From Atopsyche davidsoni (taxonomy: Eukaryota > Arthropoda > Insecta > Trichoptera > Hydrobiosidae): a DNA stretch of 64,000 nt. Within the stretch, counting starts at the first letter, position 1, and each line of letters opens with the position of its first letter. Made by a program: the position numbers and the translations under genes. Below, piece after piece: positions 12,701 through 26,600 of the stretch. The notes beneath the pieces were generated by a model. The model searched no databases, had not been told where the DNA came from, and saw only the letters and a program-made list of their open reading frames with translations. The stretch covers positions 4,092,001 to 4,156,000 of the forward strand of contig JAILWY010000006.1 in the NCBI GenBank assembly GCA_022113835.1. The letters run 5' to 3'.

Positions 12701-13525
12701 GTAAAACACAGTTGCGTAATACAGAATGGCTGTTTAAATGAAAACTTGATAAATTACACATTTTCTTGTCATGTTACGCTTAAAAGTTTTGAAGTGTTCG
12801 AGTTGAACTTGAGACAAACAAGGATATCACTGCTTGCGTAAGAGGGAATTCAAAGAATCAATAAATAATTAATGTTTCAGGAACATTAGCTTAACATTAT
12901 CGTTGTATAATATTATATTTATAGTTTAGTACTGGAATGTAACTTTAATCTGATTGGACATTGGGAATGTTTAAATTTACACTAATTATGTACAAGGGGA
13001 ACGATGGACCACCAGTCTCAGAGCGTCCACTCGGAGACACCGGACACCTGCCGAGTGCCAACACGACGTCTAACCTAATGCCATCCTGGAATTAACTAAT
13101 TTAATATGACGCAGAAGAATTTTCTTATTACTTGTCTATCGGCAGTCCTGTACTTCTTAGAGGGAAACGTTCCAAGTCTGGGATTTCTACATATTACAGA
13201 ATATTGTATTACTTATTTCCTAAGACCTTCTTTACGCGCAATTTCACAATCTTATTGAACATTTTGAACTGTTATGATTGTATTGCTAAATCGTTGAGTG
13301 ATATTCTTAAAATTCATTGTACAACAATTGGCACAGGTTTATGGATGCAGAAAGTATGCCATATCATATTGCTTCAGTGACAACTTTGAATACAACTGAG
13401 AAAATTCAATATTAAGTGAATGTAATGAATTTTAATGGTCTATAAAATGATTGCTTGCGGAGGGAAGGCCTTCAGACCGTAAAGATTCCTTCGGAGAGAG
13501 GACCGTTCTAGCGATGAATACGAGA
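6747..13525. other. Convergent intergenic region with the 3' UTRs of both genes
   Basis: The two coding regions point towards each other across 6.8 kb of AT-rich DNA. I see no coding exon, tRNA or recognisable transposon. The first part must contain the ARHGEF17-like 3' UTR and the last part the trh 3' UTR, but neither polyadenylation site can be fixed from sequence because AATAAA/ATTAAA words are common on both strands by composition. Open frames of 60-90 codons here are Leu/Ile/Phe/Lys-rich and look random. Confidence 0.6.
7305..7310 (+). terminator. Candidate polyadenylation signal AATAAA for the ARHGEF17-like gene
   Basis: An AATAAA hexamer lies about 560 bp after the stop codon, in a slightly less AT-rich stretch. 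It is one of several possible hexamers between 6747 and 10000, so the assignment is weak. Confidence 0.2.
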
Positions 13526-14651
13526 CTATGAAGCCGTGGAATACCAGTTGGAGGCGGGCGGGGCGGCTTTGGCGGTCGGGTGGTAAAGGTGGAATCCTGA
13601 CCCGCTCGGATAGAACTGCGACTGCTCCAGGGGGGCGGCGTACTCCAGGGCCGAGTACACCTGAGGCTTCAAGGGCAGGGGCTGCGCGGGAGACTCGCCC
13701 GGGGGCAGGTAGCCGTGCCGCAGCGATTCCGGGTACTGTCCCTCGTAGCCCGGATGCTGCTGCTGCTTGTCTCTAGGAGAGACGGATCCGGGAGGGGTCA
13801 TAGCCGAGTGATAGTCCATCGAGTACGCGGGACCTCCGTACGTCGACACTAAGTTCTGAAACGAGTCCGCGTTCTTCTGCGCGTGGAGCGCGATGAACTG
13901 GTCACTGTAGGCCGAACCTTCGCTCCCCGGCGGCGTGGGCAGAGGCCCCGCCGGGTGCGGGTGAGGGTGGGGGTGCGGGTGCGTCGGCTGTCCGTGGCCG
14001 GCCGCTCTGATGACGCTCTCTCTGCTGGCGTACAGCTGCCGCAGAAGAGCGGACGCCGGGAGTCCCGGAGCCCCCAGCTGATGGTGCGCTCCTATCCACT
14101 GAATCGTCGACTTGTGCTGCTGCTGCTTCAGCAACGTGTCTGTCGAGAAGTCGGTGGGCTGGTGCGTCGTGGGAGATCCCGTCTTGCTCGGACCCAGCAC
14201 GGTCGAGGGCAGGTGCTTCGACATGGCGTTTTCTAGGTCTTTGACCGAGGCAGTGTCCGTGTGTATCTCTTCCGCCGGAGGTTGCGCGACCTGCGGGCTG
14301 TTCGCGGGAGGTGGCCTGGGGGAGTTGGTCCTATTGGGAAGTTCGGCATCTTCGGGGGAGTGTTCCTGGTCTTCGTCTTGCTGCTGCGCCTTGCGCTTTC
14401 GGGCCCGGCGAGCTGGAGGCGCTGGCGGAGCGGGCTGAGGGGGCGGCGCACTCGGTGGGGGTTGCGGCGGGGCAGCGGTGGTGTCCTTGGGGGCTCCTCC
14501 ACGGGGGGAGGCGGCCCTGCCGGCCCGGTCTGCCCCGGCGTCAGGAGAGCCCTCGCCTCCTGCATCTCCCCCGCTCTCTTCTCTCTTCACTCCTTGCACT
14601 CCTTCCTCCAGTTGACAACAGTCCATGATGAGGTTAGCGTATTCTCGTCCA
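13526..14651 (-). CDS. trh: trh terminal exon: C-terminal regulatory region
   Basis: The acceptor reads aattccag just above 14651. Splicing gives [18 protein letters not shown], the usual PAS-to-tail junction. Then follow an acidic/Gly segment, a Pro/Ala-rich stretch, a basic patch RRARKRKA (possible nuclear-localisation signal), [24 protein letters not shown] and [19 protein letters not shown]. After a His-Pro dipeptide run come [44 protein letters not shown] and WYSTAS-TAG. The exon is much more GC-rich than its surroundings, which creates several long antisense frames that are not genes. Confidence 0.96.
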
Positions 14652-17600
14652 CTGGAATTGATTTAACACGATCACATAACGGTTTCAACTAAAAATGAGC
14701 TATTACCAATACCTAATAACATTTTTCACAATATTCAATATGATTACTTAACTGAATGCAACAATAATTTATTGTGTGTAGCAAGTTTATTGTCTGTTTG
14801 CGAGATGTTCGTCACGTATTATAACATTATTGTTACGTACCTGATGACATAATTGACGCAGATGATGTTCTGCTCTTCGGCATTCTTGGAGGAACAGACG
14901 ACAGTGGCGCAGGTCTGCAGCCAGGTGTATCCGCCCGACTTGTTCATCAGCCGGTAGTAGTGGGTCAACACCTGACCTTTGTTTATCACTGGAAAGATAC
15001 AATTGTCAAGTTTAGGAACAAAATGAGTTCTTCCTCATTTATTTTGGATTTGGTTAGTTAATAACTTTAATACGTTTTATTCATTTTTAATTTTGATGTG
15101 TTTGAACATGGAGTCGTTAGATCAAAGAACCGATGCTGGAGACGTGTTCTCAAGATCACCAAGAGAACACGAATGAACTTATCCACGTGCTCTAGGTGAA
15201 ACGATGTTATCGTCGATACTTCTTCTGATGTTTTCCAGTATTTTGACATAACAATAAGACAATGAGAAGTACAGATTTATCAAAATGAACGGGAGTGCCG
15301 CAGCGCGTGTAGCTCTCCACATGCGTCGCAATACAACTTGCAACCGACTCGCGATGGGGCAATATCGTCTTCTTTTGTGTTGTTTGCTGATTGCAAATTG
15401 GCTGATTGCAAATCTGTGGGTGGAGAGGGTTTCAAACGACAGTCCGGGTCACGCGATATGCAGAATTGAAACGGACTCAAAATAAACCAAATGATGTATT
15501 GTTACAAGCGTCACGATAGTCGAAAAAATCCGACAGTCGTAATGTAATGGCTGGACGCGCCGGCGGACAATGCAGCTTTGCGACGAAACGGCGGACGGAT
15601 CGGGCGTTTATTGCTTTTCGTGTCTTTTACGATTGCGAGTTGGTACATTGCCGGAGAATGCTAATGCCGCACTGGAATCCAAGCCGGTGACAAAATCTGC
15701 CGCTGGGACTCTGCGCCCGCCCTGCATACTGAGGCCGCGTCTCCTTCCCTGAATTCGGGGCCAGTGATTTATAATGGATCCAAACGAACCAACCGAAAGT
15801 CTCACGCGAGTACGAACGCGTCGATTAATTAACTTTACCGCCCGTCAAGTGTTTGGCAATGACTTAAAAAAAACGAAATTGGTGCATATTTATCGATTTG
15901 ATAATTTAATTGCTCACAAGAAATAAAAATTATAAATGTATGTCTGAGCGCTATATTTGTGATATATACTAAATCGAAATATGACAATAACAATATTTAA
16001 AAAAAATAGAATAAGCTTAATTCATTCCTCACCAATTGAAAATTTTATACCTTTTTGAGAAAATAATGATTTTGGATGGAGAAATAAACTTCTCCGCTAA
16101 TGCGTTTTATGATTTGATCGAACTGATTCGCTGGCATCATGAGTGCAAAATAATGAATCAGAACGTTTCCAAAACGGGATCAAAGTGGATCAAGCTGATT
16201 GGGATTCAGGCTGGGTGCGGAGTGGCCACGCGGGCCCACATTTGGGAAGCGGAGCCGCGCATTAATATTCTCCGGCCGCGGCCGTCGGTCAGCCAATCAC
16301 GCGCCGCCAATAAAACAATTCAATTTATTTTATGTACAGCAGAGTTGTTCATTGTCCCGCGCCCGGGGAGGGGGCTTCTCGGAAAGGAGTCGGTCTAAAT
16401 CACCTGTGGACGCCCGCCATCGCCCGCCCAGTCCTCGGGGCCCTTGTCGGGCTTATTCCCATTCACTCCACAATCATATTTCATACTATCGCTTACTATC
16501 ATACTAGCCTTACTAAGACATCTATTCCCCTGCTATTTCGGTAGTAACTCTAAAATGCTGTGATTTTGCGCGTCCCGAGGCAGTGGCTGCTTTGTTGTAA
16601 ACGAAAACAGGGACTACCTTGCTGAAATTTAAAAACAAGAAGCTATTAAAAAAATGCATTGATTTTTATACTTCAAACCAATAAAATGACGACAAACATT
16701 GAACGGTTTTCCTTATGGTTTTTTATTCGAATGCCATGAGGTTTTTGCCGCTGAAATCATGGTTGACCACTATTCCGAAGTTTATAAGTTTAACTAGTTC
16801 TATATTCTAACAGCATTCACTCATTGTGAATAGTAAAATACTGACCTCGGTAAAAAATAGCTTGAGACATTTGCGCAATAATTTAAACTAGTAGTTAAAA
16901 TGTGACAATAAAGATCAATCAGTAGACATTCATTTTATAAAATATAAAAGAAATGTGTTGTTTTTTATATAAATAAATGTAATTATTAATTCTGTGTATC
17001 ATTCGATCCCAACTGCCTCTATAAGCAGGCAATATAAAATCAAACCTGCGATATAATCAATAATCCGTATAACCTTAAATTTGATGACGAATTCTTGAAT
17101 ACAAATTGCCTATTCGTTCTTACAATGGTATTATCAACATTAATGATTGTAATAGCTTACATTGTTTAAAAATAATACGCAGGTAATATATCCAGCGTTG
17201 AAACGACCGTGCCGGGTACATGAAGTATTTTCAGTTTAAAAGTGAAACATCAGTTTTGTTTATGCGTTGATTCAGTCCAGAAATATTCATTGTGCTTGGG
17301 TTTGTAAGCAATTCGTATGTAAATGGGATTCTTGTGACGCACCGCATACATCGCCCGGGAAAATATGGCCGGTGATTCAGAGATTTCGGAAAAGCAACTG
17401 TGTTGTGTGTGGATAATTAGGGAGTCACGCAGAGGAGCATCGCCGCAGGGAACTGCACGCCACTGTCTTTTACAAATCACTGGCCTACGGTGAGGCGTGT
17501 GCTTCGCAAATTAGGAAAAGAAAAGAAAAAAATAATAACAGACGATGGATGGTGTTATACTACTACATTTCTTACTAGCTTACATGGATTTAATCCAAGA

Positions 17601-20600
17601 GTTAACTTAATTACTTTAATTTAATTAATTCTGGACTAAAATCGCTTCACTTGTTACTTTGATCAAAAAGTCCAGTGCTTGCAAATTACTAAATATTGAT
17701 TGGCCTGGGCACATTGATTCATATGCAGAGTATGATTGTTAAAAATTCTCGATAAACGGAAGTGATTCGTTAGTACAAGGGTTAGTACACCGGTCATGTA
17801 AACCAGGAGATGTGGGTTCAAATCTCACACAAATCACGATGATATTTTTCTGAGAGTTTCTTTGAAATCATCTTCTATATATGAACTAATGTGCCTAATC
17901 ATATAAGTAATAATATAATAAACCCGTAATGGGTAATAAATACGCATCTGATTGACCAATCCATAAATAGATATAAATATTAAAGAGTCAACCTTCCTTT
18001 TATCTTTGCAGTGAAATTTTAAATAGATAAAGCTGATGATATTTATACTAAATATCTATTAGTTGTAACAATAATAATCTATAAGACAAATGTTTTCTAC
18101 ATACAATCAATTCCAAATTGTCAAAATTAGAAAACATATTTATATTTAAGCATTACCTGAAAAAAATAACGATCCATTGTCAAAATAATAGATTTTTTAT
18201 ACTATTTTACATTTTATTAGTTATGTTTGTATTTTTTTAGCATTAACAAGAAACAGAGTGCGTGATTCCACTAATTTGCCCGAGTACAGTAAATCCGCTT
18301 GGGTGACCATTTTATATAACGTCTTCAGGGAATTATATAGCGGGGACAAGCCTCGACTGCTAATGCCTCCAGCTGGATAGAGAAGCTAAGTGTGAAGAAT
18401 GTTTAGTGATTCAGCGGAGGCCTCGACGCACGCCTTCAGGTGTAACCCACTAACAAGGATGTCTACCGCCAGCGACAAGTGTTCACATACCGGTGGGCGT
18501 GGATAAATCTATCCAAACGATCACTATATCTTATCACACAACACTTAATGAGAATTACAATTGGAGAGATCGTGAATCTCTGATTTCGCCACTAAGTAAA
18601 TTTACCAAACCAAATTTGGATGTTTTTATTTTTGAAATATATTTTTTTTAACATTAAAATCAATGTTGTTGAGGGACAAGGCATTTTATTAAAATCAATA
18701 CTGTCTACAGAAATTTCCTTATAATATATATTTTTAAGTGTATAAGGGATAAAATTTATTACATTGGCATCGATTTTGTTGTATTTCATGATTGAATAAA
18801 TCAATAGTACAAACAATGTTTTCAAAAACTCGTTTTTTTATAATATGTATTTGGAGAAAGAAAGTGATTATATAGGTCGTTGGATGCATTTATCTATGAA
18901 GTTTATAAATATTAAATGTGTACTTACAATCTACGTGACATTTTCTTAGTTTATTTGCGTCTTCTCCGTGGCAGAGAGCGTACAAGTTCTTTCCCGTTAA
19001 CTCCTCGGCTGTGTAGTCCAGCAGATCTGATACCCTGAAAATACACAATAAAAAATTAAAGCCAGTAAATATAATAAGTTGAAATAGTATTGTAAATTTT
19101 AATGGTTTAAAAATATATGCTTTTGTAGAAAAGCATAATACATTTAATAAAGATTATACAATATAATGGTTTCCAAGATATCATTGCAGTGGCAAAATCC
19201 AGAGGTTGTTTTGAATTTCAAATTCATTCCTAATAAAAATATTTTTAAAAATGTGATGCATTGCTTTTTTGGTACTCAGATCTTCGAATTTCCTTCAGGT
19301 GTGTACCATAGCTGGTCACTCGATTCGCTGCCATTATGAACCTAGCTCATCAGTGGGTGTGGATTTCAGCACTACCACCTCGTAGAGCATGATTTGAGGT
19401 CATAGCATTTGCATTATTTGGATTTAATTTACTTATAATTAACACACTTTAGGCGGGTACCAAATTGACTAAACTGATCTGCGTAGCGGGCAAAATTCGC
19501 GTAAAATTGCGCGTGTGAAATCTAGTCTATACACTCTTTGATTTGCATGTAGTCAAATAAATCGTTTCCTATAAAAAGTTGAACCACTTTGCGGATTACT
19601 TGGCAGCACAACAACACCACTTTGTCCTAAAAATTGTTCAATAATTGGAGGATTATCATTCTTTGACCACTCCACTTCTTCATTGTCACTTTGTTCAGAA
19701 TTACTGGACAGTATTGGTAGAAGTAACGTTGACGAGTCCTAAACAAACATTTCGAACTGTAAATCTAAAGAATAAAATGGCCTTCTGCCGCTTTTAGAGT
19801 AAACACATTCAAAAACGTATTAATATGCGCATTTAGTGTGTTAATAATGCAGTTGTTGAAAAAATATTACATATTGTAACGTGCCGGGGTTCACATTTAA
19901 ACGCTTATTTATGTCAACTCAGGTTATATTTATTTATCTACGTACAGAGTATTTATTTCCACATTATATATTTATATTAACATTGTTTTGAGTGCATATC
20001 AGACCGAAGCCCTATTTGACACTAATCACAAAATGGCTTCCCCTTGCATCTCCAACATTCGGGAGCTCGCGCGAGGCGCACTCCTCGCTTCTCTAAGACC
20101 GCGTATCGGCGCTTCTAATCGATGGTCGCTCGATCCTTCCAGAGTCCCTTTGTTTATGGTGTTCGTTTTTCAAACTTACTGCTGGACCGTAACAATATAC
20201 TAGAAAAAATGATCAGGAATTTTTGTTCTGACAACACCGAACAGACCAGACGCGTTAGTGAGATACTCACTTGGGCTCGCAGTGCGCGATGGAGAAGTTA
20301 AAGTTGATCCGCGTGACGAACATGTCCGACTCCAGGCGGATCTCGTGCACGGAGGGCGGCGGCAGAGCGATGGCCAGCGCGACCATCCCCAGCAGCGGCG
20401 GCGGGGCCTTGCGGCTGTGCGAGAACGTGTACTGCGGCCGGAGTCTGCACAGCATGAGCACCACCTGCGAAAGAGACGTATCATTTGATTTGTGGACATG
20501 TCGAAAAAATAAATCAAAATTATATCGCTGTCTTTGAAATGTAAACATTTTTGATCGAACTTTTTATAATAAATATAAATTAATTTTTATAATAAATAAT

Positions 20601-23600
20601 AAAGAGTAGTCTCTAGTTAAAATGCATTTGAAATTTACAATCATAGTAAACAATTTGATGTTAACACGCGAAGATCACTTTTAAATATCACAAAAATATT
20701 CCCTTCATACAAGAATATATATTAAAAATATATATTTACTTAAAATTAAAGTAGATATATAAATATTATTATTAAAATAATTTTCGTTTTACGCTTGAGA
20801 CTTCCTTATATTTACGTGGAGACGGTGTCCTTAAATAAGTATTAATTATTTTTATGTTACACTTATTGCCTATATCTAGGCGTATTTTCATAAAATCTCT
20901 CCTGAAATTAAATTATTTGTTTATTCCACAATGAATTCCCCGGAAGCAATACAAATAAAGATATTTAATAAAGAATTAAATAAAATTTACAATTTTTACT
21001 AAAAACTAAAAAATATATAACAGCTCCTGTTCTACCCGCATTGACGATGGGATTGCGATTTCGTAAAAAAATATGCTGATAAATGTACTGTAATAATTTT
21101 ACATATTTTTAAATATATATTTATTTCTGATTTTAAATTTTATCTAAGAAACTTAAGAGACACTTAATGCTTAGATTATGTTGAATAATAATTATGCCAT
21201 ACAATTAAAACCGAGGGTAGCAAGAGGCGCTCATAAAATTTCAAATTAAATTTAATATCTCCACGCAATGCACATATCCACAAATTCCGATTGTGCCAGC
21301 GTAGTGTTTAGTGTTTACATCAATAAAATTATTAACGACGCGGGCATAAAAGCTCGCACAAGAACGGCGGGGTTGCCAGTAGTCGCCAGATTAGCGAGAT
21401 AAGCAGTCGGGGGGGCCTCTTCCGCGCAGCAGCGGCACAAACAGGAGAGCTTATCCAAATAATTGGAGCTGAGGGAAAAGGTGTATGAGTAATTGTTATT
21501 AGAGATCTCTTAATTGGGACCGATGGCAATCTGCGAGTGTGCCACGGCCTTTATTGCACCCGGCTGACGTCATAATTCAAGATGGCGGAGGAAGCCAGCG
21601 CGATTAGTCAAGTTGCCAGCGAATTTATCGCCGCTGCGGGCGTCGCTGCACACTTGTTCACGGGGAATCTACCACCTGCATGTTTATTAGATTGTTTGTG
21701 AACTGTTGCTACGGGAGATTATACTTGCTTAGAATATCAAAGGTTACTGTGAATCTTTTCTATATTGTTGACATTTTGAGCGTTTTTACCATCGTTCAAT
21801 ATGTGTATAATGTTAAACATATTCTTATTTACTATAATATTAAAACTAAAGAGTAGTATACTTTGTGAAAATATGTATATCACAAGTTCAGAAAGTTTTC
21901 GTTATTAGTAATCTCAAGATAGACCTAAATGACTATAAAAATTTAGTACAATTATCAGTTATAGTCTGATTTCTTTGTATAAAAAATCTTACTCATAAAC
22001 TTGAATTTATTTCTGTATAGTTAATTAGGTTAACGAGTCTCGCGTAAAAAAATAATTGATCCCAATTTTTTGTAAAAATAATAAAATTTACAAGCCTTAG
22101 GATTATGCTTGCAATTCAGTATGTGGCTGTCCCCCAGTCCTGCGTGTAGGTTGTGGTGTGGCTTAGGTGGAAGCGTACATGAGTTTTTTTTATTTTCGTA
22201 ATTAATTTTCTGTAGATTGAAATATGTGTAAAAAAATCCATTTTTTGTATGCGTTAAATAATAAGTAAAATAAATAAGTGAGGACTCAATTACATGGATG
22301 AATATTTAAGACAGCTGTGGTCTTGGATTAATCGAGATATGGCTGGAGTAGGACATATCCGTGTTTCAGCAAGGGAAGGGGAAATGAGAGGGAGGGAAGG
22401 TAGTCCACTGTCCCGCGGGTACCGGAGCCGCAACACTTTACGAGCGAATAAAACAGGACATCCCATAGCCATGCTAATTCCGGGGCCTCCGCGGCAGCAA
22501 CGACCAGTTTTCTTCTGTAGAATCGTATTTTTAGAATGTTTTACGACGCCATTTGCATTTGCGGCTCGCTACATTGTGAATGCAGGCGGCGGCGTTGATT
22601 TGAAAAAAAGTCGCCATTTTATGCTTTGCAATAAAAAGTTTTGAAACTTTTTTTATTGCGGTTCGCACCGAAAAGAATTTGAAATTACTCACGATTGCTT
22701 GTTACTTTTTTTATTTCTACCTTGAAAATACCAATTAATGTAGTAAAAATAAAACAATATAATACACATAGTACTAAAAATATAGCAGTACTTAGTCGAG
22801 ACGCAAACCGACAATTTTCAGGTAATATATCAAAGTACAAAAACTCGCCGCTAGATGTCAGTCTAGGTGTTTTGAAACAAATCAGGGAAGCGACTTTATT
22901 AGCCTCGGGCCCCAGAATGGTGTGATCATGTGCTCGATTCTAATCTTAATGGTTTCCTCCAGTGAAAATTCCACCTCAGGAGAAGAGGAAAAGTCGATTA
23001 GAAAGCCGGCGTCTAAATTAATGCTTCCAATAATAGTGTATCCTTATTAATGTTCGCCCCCGGCAAGCCGTTACAAGTTTGGCCTGATAAATTGGACCGA
23101 GATTATGGGAAATGGGTCGAAAGATAAAATATTTGTTTTTAGTGATGCAGGCCAGAGATACGGACGTGATTCTGCGGTTATCGTTACCGGGGTGTGATTT
23201 ATAATTTACCCGTTAGGTTGTCACATTTAAATCACCCAACACTCATTATACTTAATTATATTAATTAAAAAAATAGACACACATGAAAGCTGTGTTTTAG
23301 ATCTCATATTTAAATTATTATTACATATTTTATTGCAACTTTCATTGGTGTTTTATCTGGTCACAATTAATTCGTTTACAATAATAAAAAAAATAATGGG
23401 TTTTAATTATTGTTTTCGTAGATTGACTAATAAATTCCTAGTAAGATGTGAATATTTATTTAAAGTTCCGGATTTTCCTGTTTTCACTGTAATTTTAAAT
23501 GTATTATTGTCTCAAGTTTTAGCATTGAACATTCTGAGAATTGTCGTAATGTAATTCACCGCAAAGCCTGCAACCTTCTAGTGATTAATTTGTCACCTGA

Positions 23601-26600
23601 CTGGCATGGCCGAGCACCTCGAATGCAGTCATAAGTTGTACTGATCATATTCATAGATTTTCTGGGAACAAAACAGACGAGATCAGCTGACCAATCCTTG
23701 ACACCGTAAGACCCCGCGGGATAATTATTAGCATAATATCATTTCAGTAATAGCGCTTATATTACTAATTATATTATTTATTTATTTAGCCATGTAAGTT
23801 TTGAATCGGGAAATCCATAGAAATACGTAAAATTGCATTCTAACTTACGATATTCTCTTGTAATAAAAGATCTTTAAAATGTTTTTGTGTAAAACATATA
23901 TTTGATACATTGGCTAAGTTGGTTTACCCATAAACTCCGTATGAACATTAGAGTTAAATAAATACAAACTATCGCATATTTTTAGATTTCCCATTTTTAT
24001 GTCGTGTAATAATTTGCAGCCGCGAATAGATCCGATAATGTTTAAACCATTTCCAGCCAAAGCCAATAAGTTATCCGCCTAGCTGTACCGAGTCTCTCTA
24101 GAATTCATTACAATGATCCGATGCTTTTTTATGTGACCGCATACAGGCATGTTCCCGGGTTGCAGCATTTTTCCGCTGCATTAAAAAATAAAATAAAAAG
24201 CCTTCACTCGACGGCGGCGACTCACAAGGGGCGCCGCGTGTACCTCCGGGCAATTTCATTGTTTTCAGCAATAATAAATACGGGAATCCCCCTGTCGCTT
24301 CAAGCGCGGATCAAGCATCTCCGGCCCGGAGGCAGCATTGCATATAACTACGATGAACCAGTTGTCCTTCTTCCAAACAACCGACTGCTGTAGCATTGAA
24401 TAAAGGAATTCGCTGAGTGTTTAATTTTTGTTATTAAAATGGTCAATTATTGTTATCTATCGGAAAAATAATATTTACAAGATCTGTGCGGTAGTTTTAA
24501 TTACGAATGTGTTGAATTGTTAAAATGATGTAAAAAATTAAGTTATGCGCCTCTGTTGTAAAAAAATTCCGACGAGTGTTGCGCAAGAAACCTTACATAG
24601 GCATAATGAACACTCTTTAAAGAGAACAGTTGTGTGTTTTCGAGTGTTTTTTGTGCAGGGAGATGGCTGTTTGTAGTGATTATCCGCTCCAGCGGTCGCG
24701 GAAATCTTCACAAAACACTAAATTACTGGGCCGCCCAAAGAAGCGCCGTGGGATTGTTTTTTTTACAATATTGAAAACACCGACTGAAAAAATATTTACC
24801 GATTGTTTTGAAGAATAAATACAAAAAATTTATTACATTTTTCATTTGTTTTTTTGTGTTTTCATGACTTCTTTTACTGCAGTCTTGATTTTGAAATAAT
24901 ACAATAATTGTGTCAAGTAAACTAATAACGACAATAAAAAAATGTTTTATATTTAAATTTATAATTAGTTCATAAATTTTTTTTATTTTATTTTAAATTA
25001 AAATTACCCAGAAGCGCCAATGCTCTATCCACCCTTGACGTTATTTTGTCGTTGAACAACTTCGAAAATGTTTTAGATATACTTATAAATACTGTTTAAA
25101 GGTTTTTCATATTTATTATTAAATAGAACTCACCCGGTATCCTGAAGATTTGAAATGGCAGCCTCTTTTGGTTAAGGTGGATTTCATTCTGACGCAGAAA
25201 GCTCGGTCCATCCCTCGGTAAATGGAACTGCTTCCTGCCAAGGTCATACTTGCAGAAACTGTAAAAAGAAATTTTAATTTATTGCACTTAAAAGTCAATA
25301 AAACTACACCCAATCTGTTAGAAAGACTTTTCGTGTTAATATAATTGTATTCTACCTATTGATTATTTTTAAACAAAACCACGTTTTATTAAAAAGTATC
25401 GAGTAGCTTTAAAAAGATTAATCTGAATTTGTCTTTAAAAACTTTAAGACATTTTTACAAAAACTTATTTTTAGGGTTCGTTTAATGCCGCGATTACACG
25501 GTGCAGTCTCTTAAATATTTCCATTTGCGTCGTTTTCACGCCTCGCTAAAAGTGCATCTGCATCAAAGCCGCCGATTGCATTCCGCGATGACTGTCTGAT
25601 ACTCGGAGAGAAAGGAAGAGCTCCTCTCTGCTCGTCCTGCCGAGCCTGTCGAGCTGCAATTCACTCAAGTGTCGAGGATTCCGTCGATTTTCATAACAAT
25701 TCTTTTATCAAGACGATTCGACAATAGCTCACAAATTTTCATTTTATATTCAATTAAAAATAACAATTTAATTGCTAGAGCATTACACACATTAAAATTT
25801 CTAATTAATTAACACGCATTCATAGGGTCTAGAATGAAACATACAAGAGATAAGTGTTTTTCAATAAATATACACATATTGTACAGTAGTAAATATCGTC
25901 TCACAAAGAACGGATTCCAATGATTCTCAGAATGCGACATTAATCAAAAACACATCATTTATGTTCCCGACTGTAGATCACATCAGCGAACAAGGCCATA
26001 GGGTTCGATATAAGGTATATTGCTCTTAATAGACCTTCCGGGTATGGAGTGACACTATCGGACGCGAGAAATCTGAGCAGAAAAACACTCCAGCGAGAGC
26101 CGCAATTACTTTTCAATTCATATTTCAGAAAAACGAGAGGACGCGCCGCCTCGGCAATTTATCTGCGTCGGCTCGAGCGACGTTCCTATGCGGGACTGCC
26201 GCTGCGTCTGGCCATCATAATAATTGACGGCGTCTCCAGATACGACTTATTGGAGGAACTGGTCGGGGCTAGAGAAGGATTGATGGAGGCCAATTTCACC
26301 AGGGGAGATGCGAGCGGAGCTGATGGACGATCGTGTCTATCGAATTCATGTTTCATAAATATCTACCCTTAATTAAGAGTGCAGTTGTGACAAATGTTTT
26401 CAACGCATAGCAAGTTTTTTTTTTAAATTAACGTACATTTTAATATGATATGCGTTGCATGATCACAATTGGTGAGTAAATATTCAATGGCGCATTTCAA
26501 TGCACAGTAACACCGCACTAAGAATAGCAATTGTAGCGCATTACTTTGAAAATCTCAACGGCTGAAAGTTAAGGATCGATATTAACGAGTAAAAAAAATT

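Noticed and set aside
13528..14692. Several long plus-strand frames (up to 143 codons) over 13528-14692
   Set aside because: They lie antisense to the GC-rich trh terminal exon, are Arg/Gly/Ala-rich, and resemble no protein. They are composition shadows.
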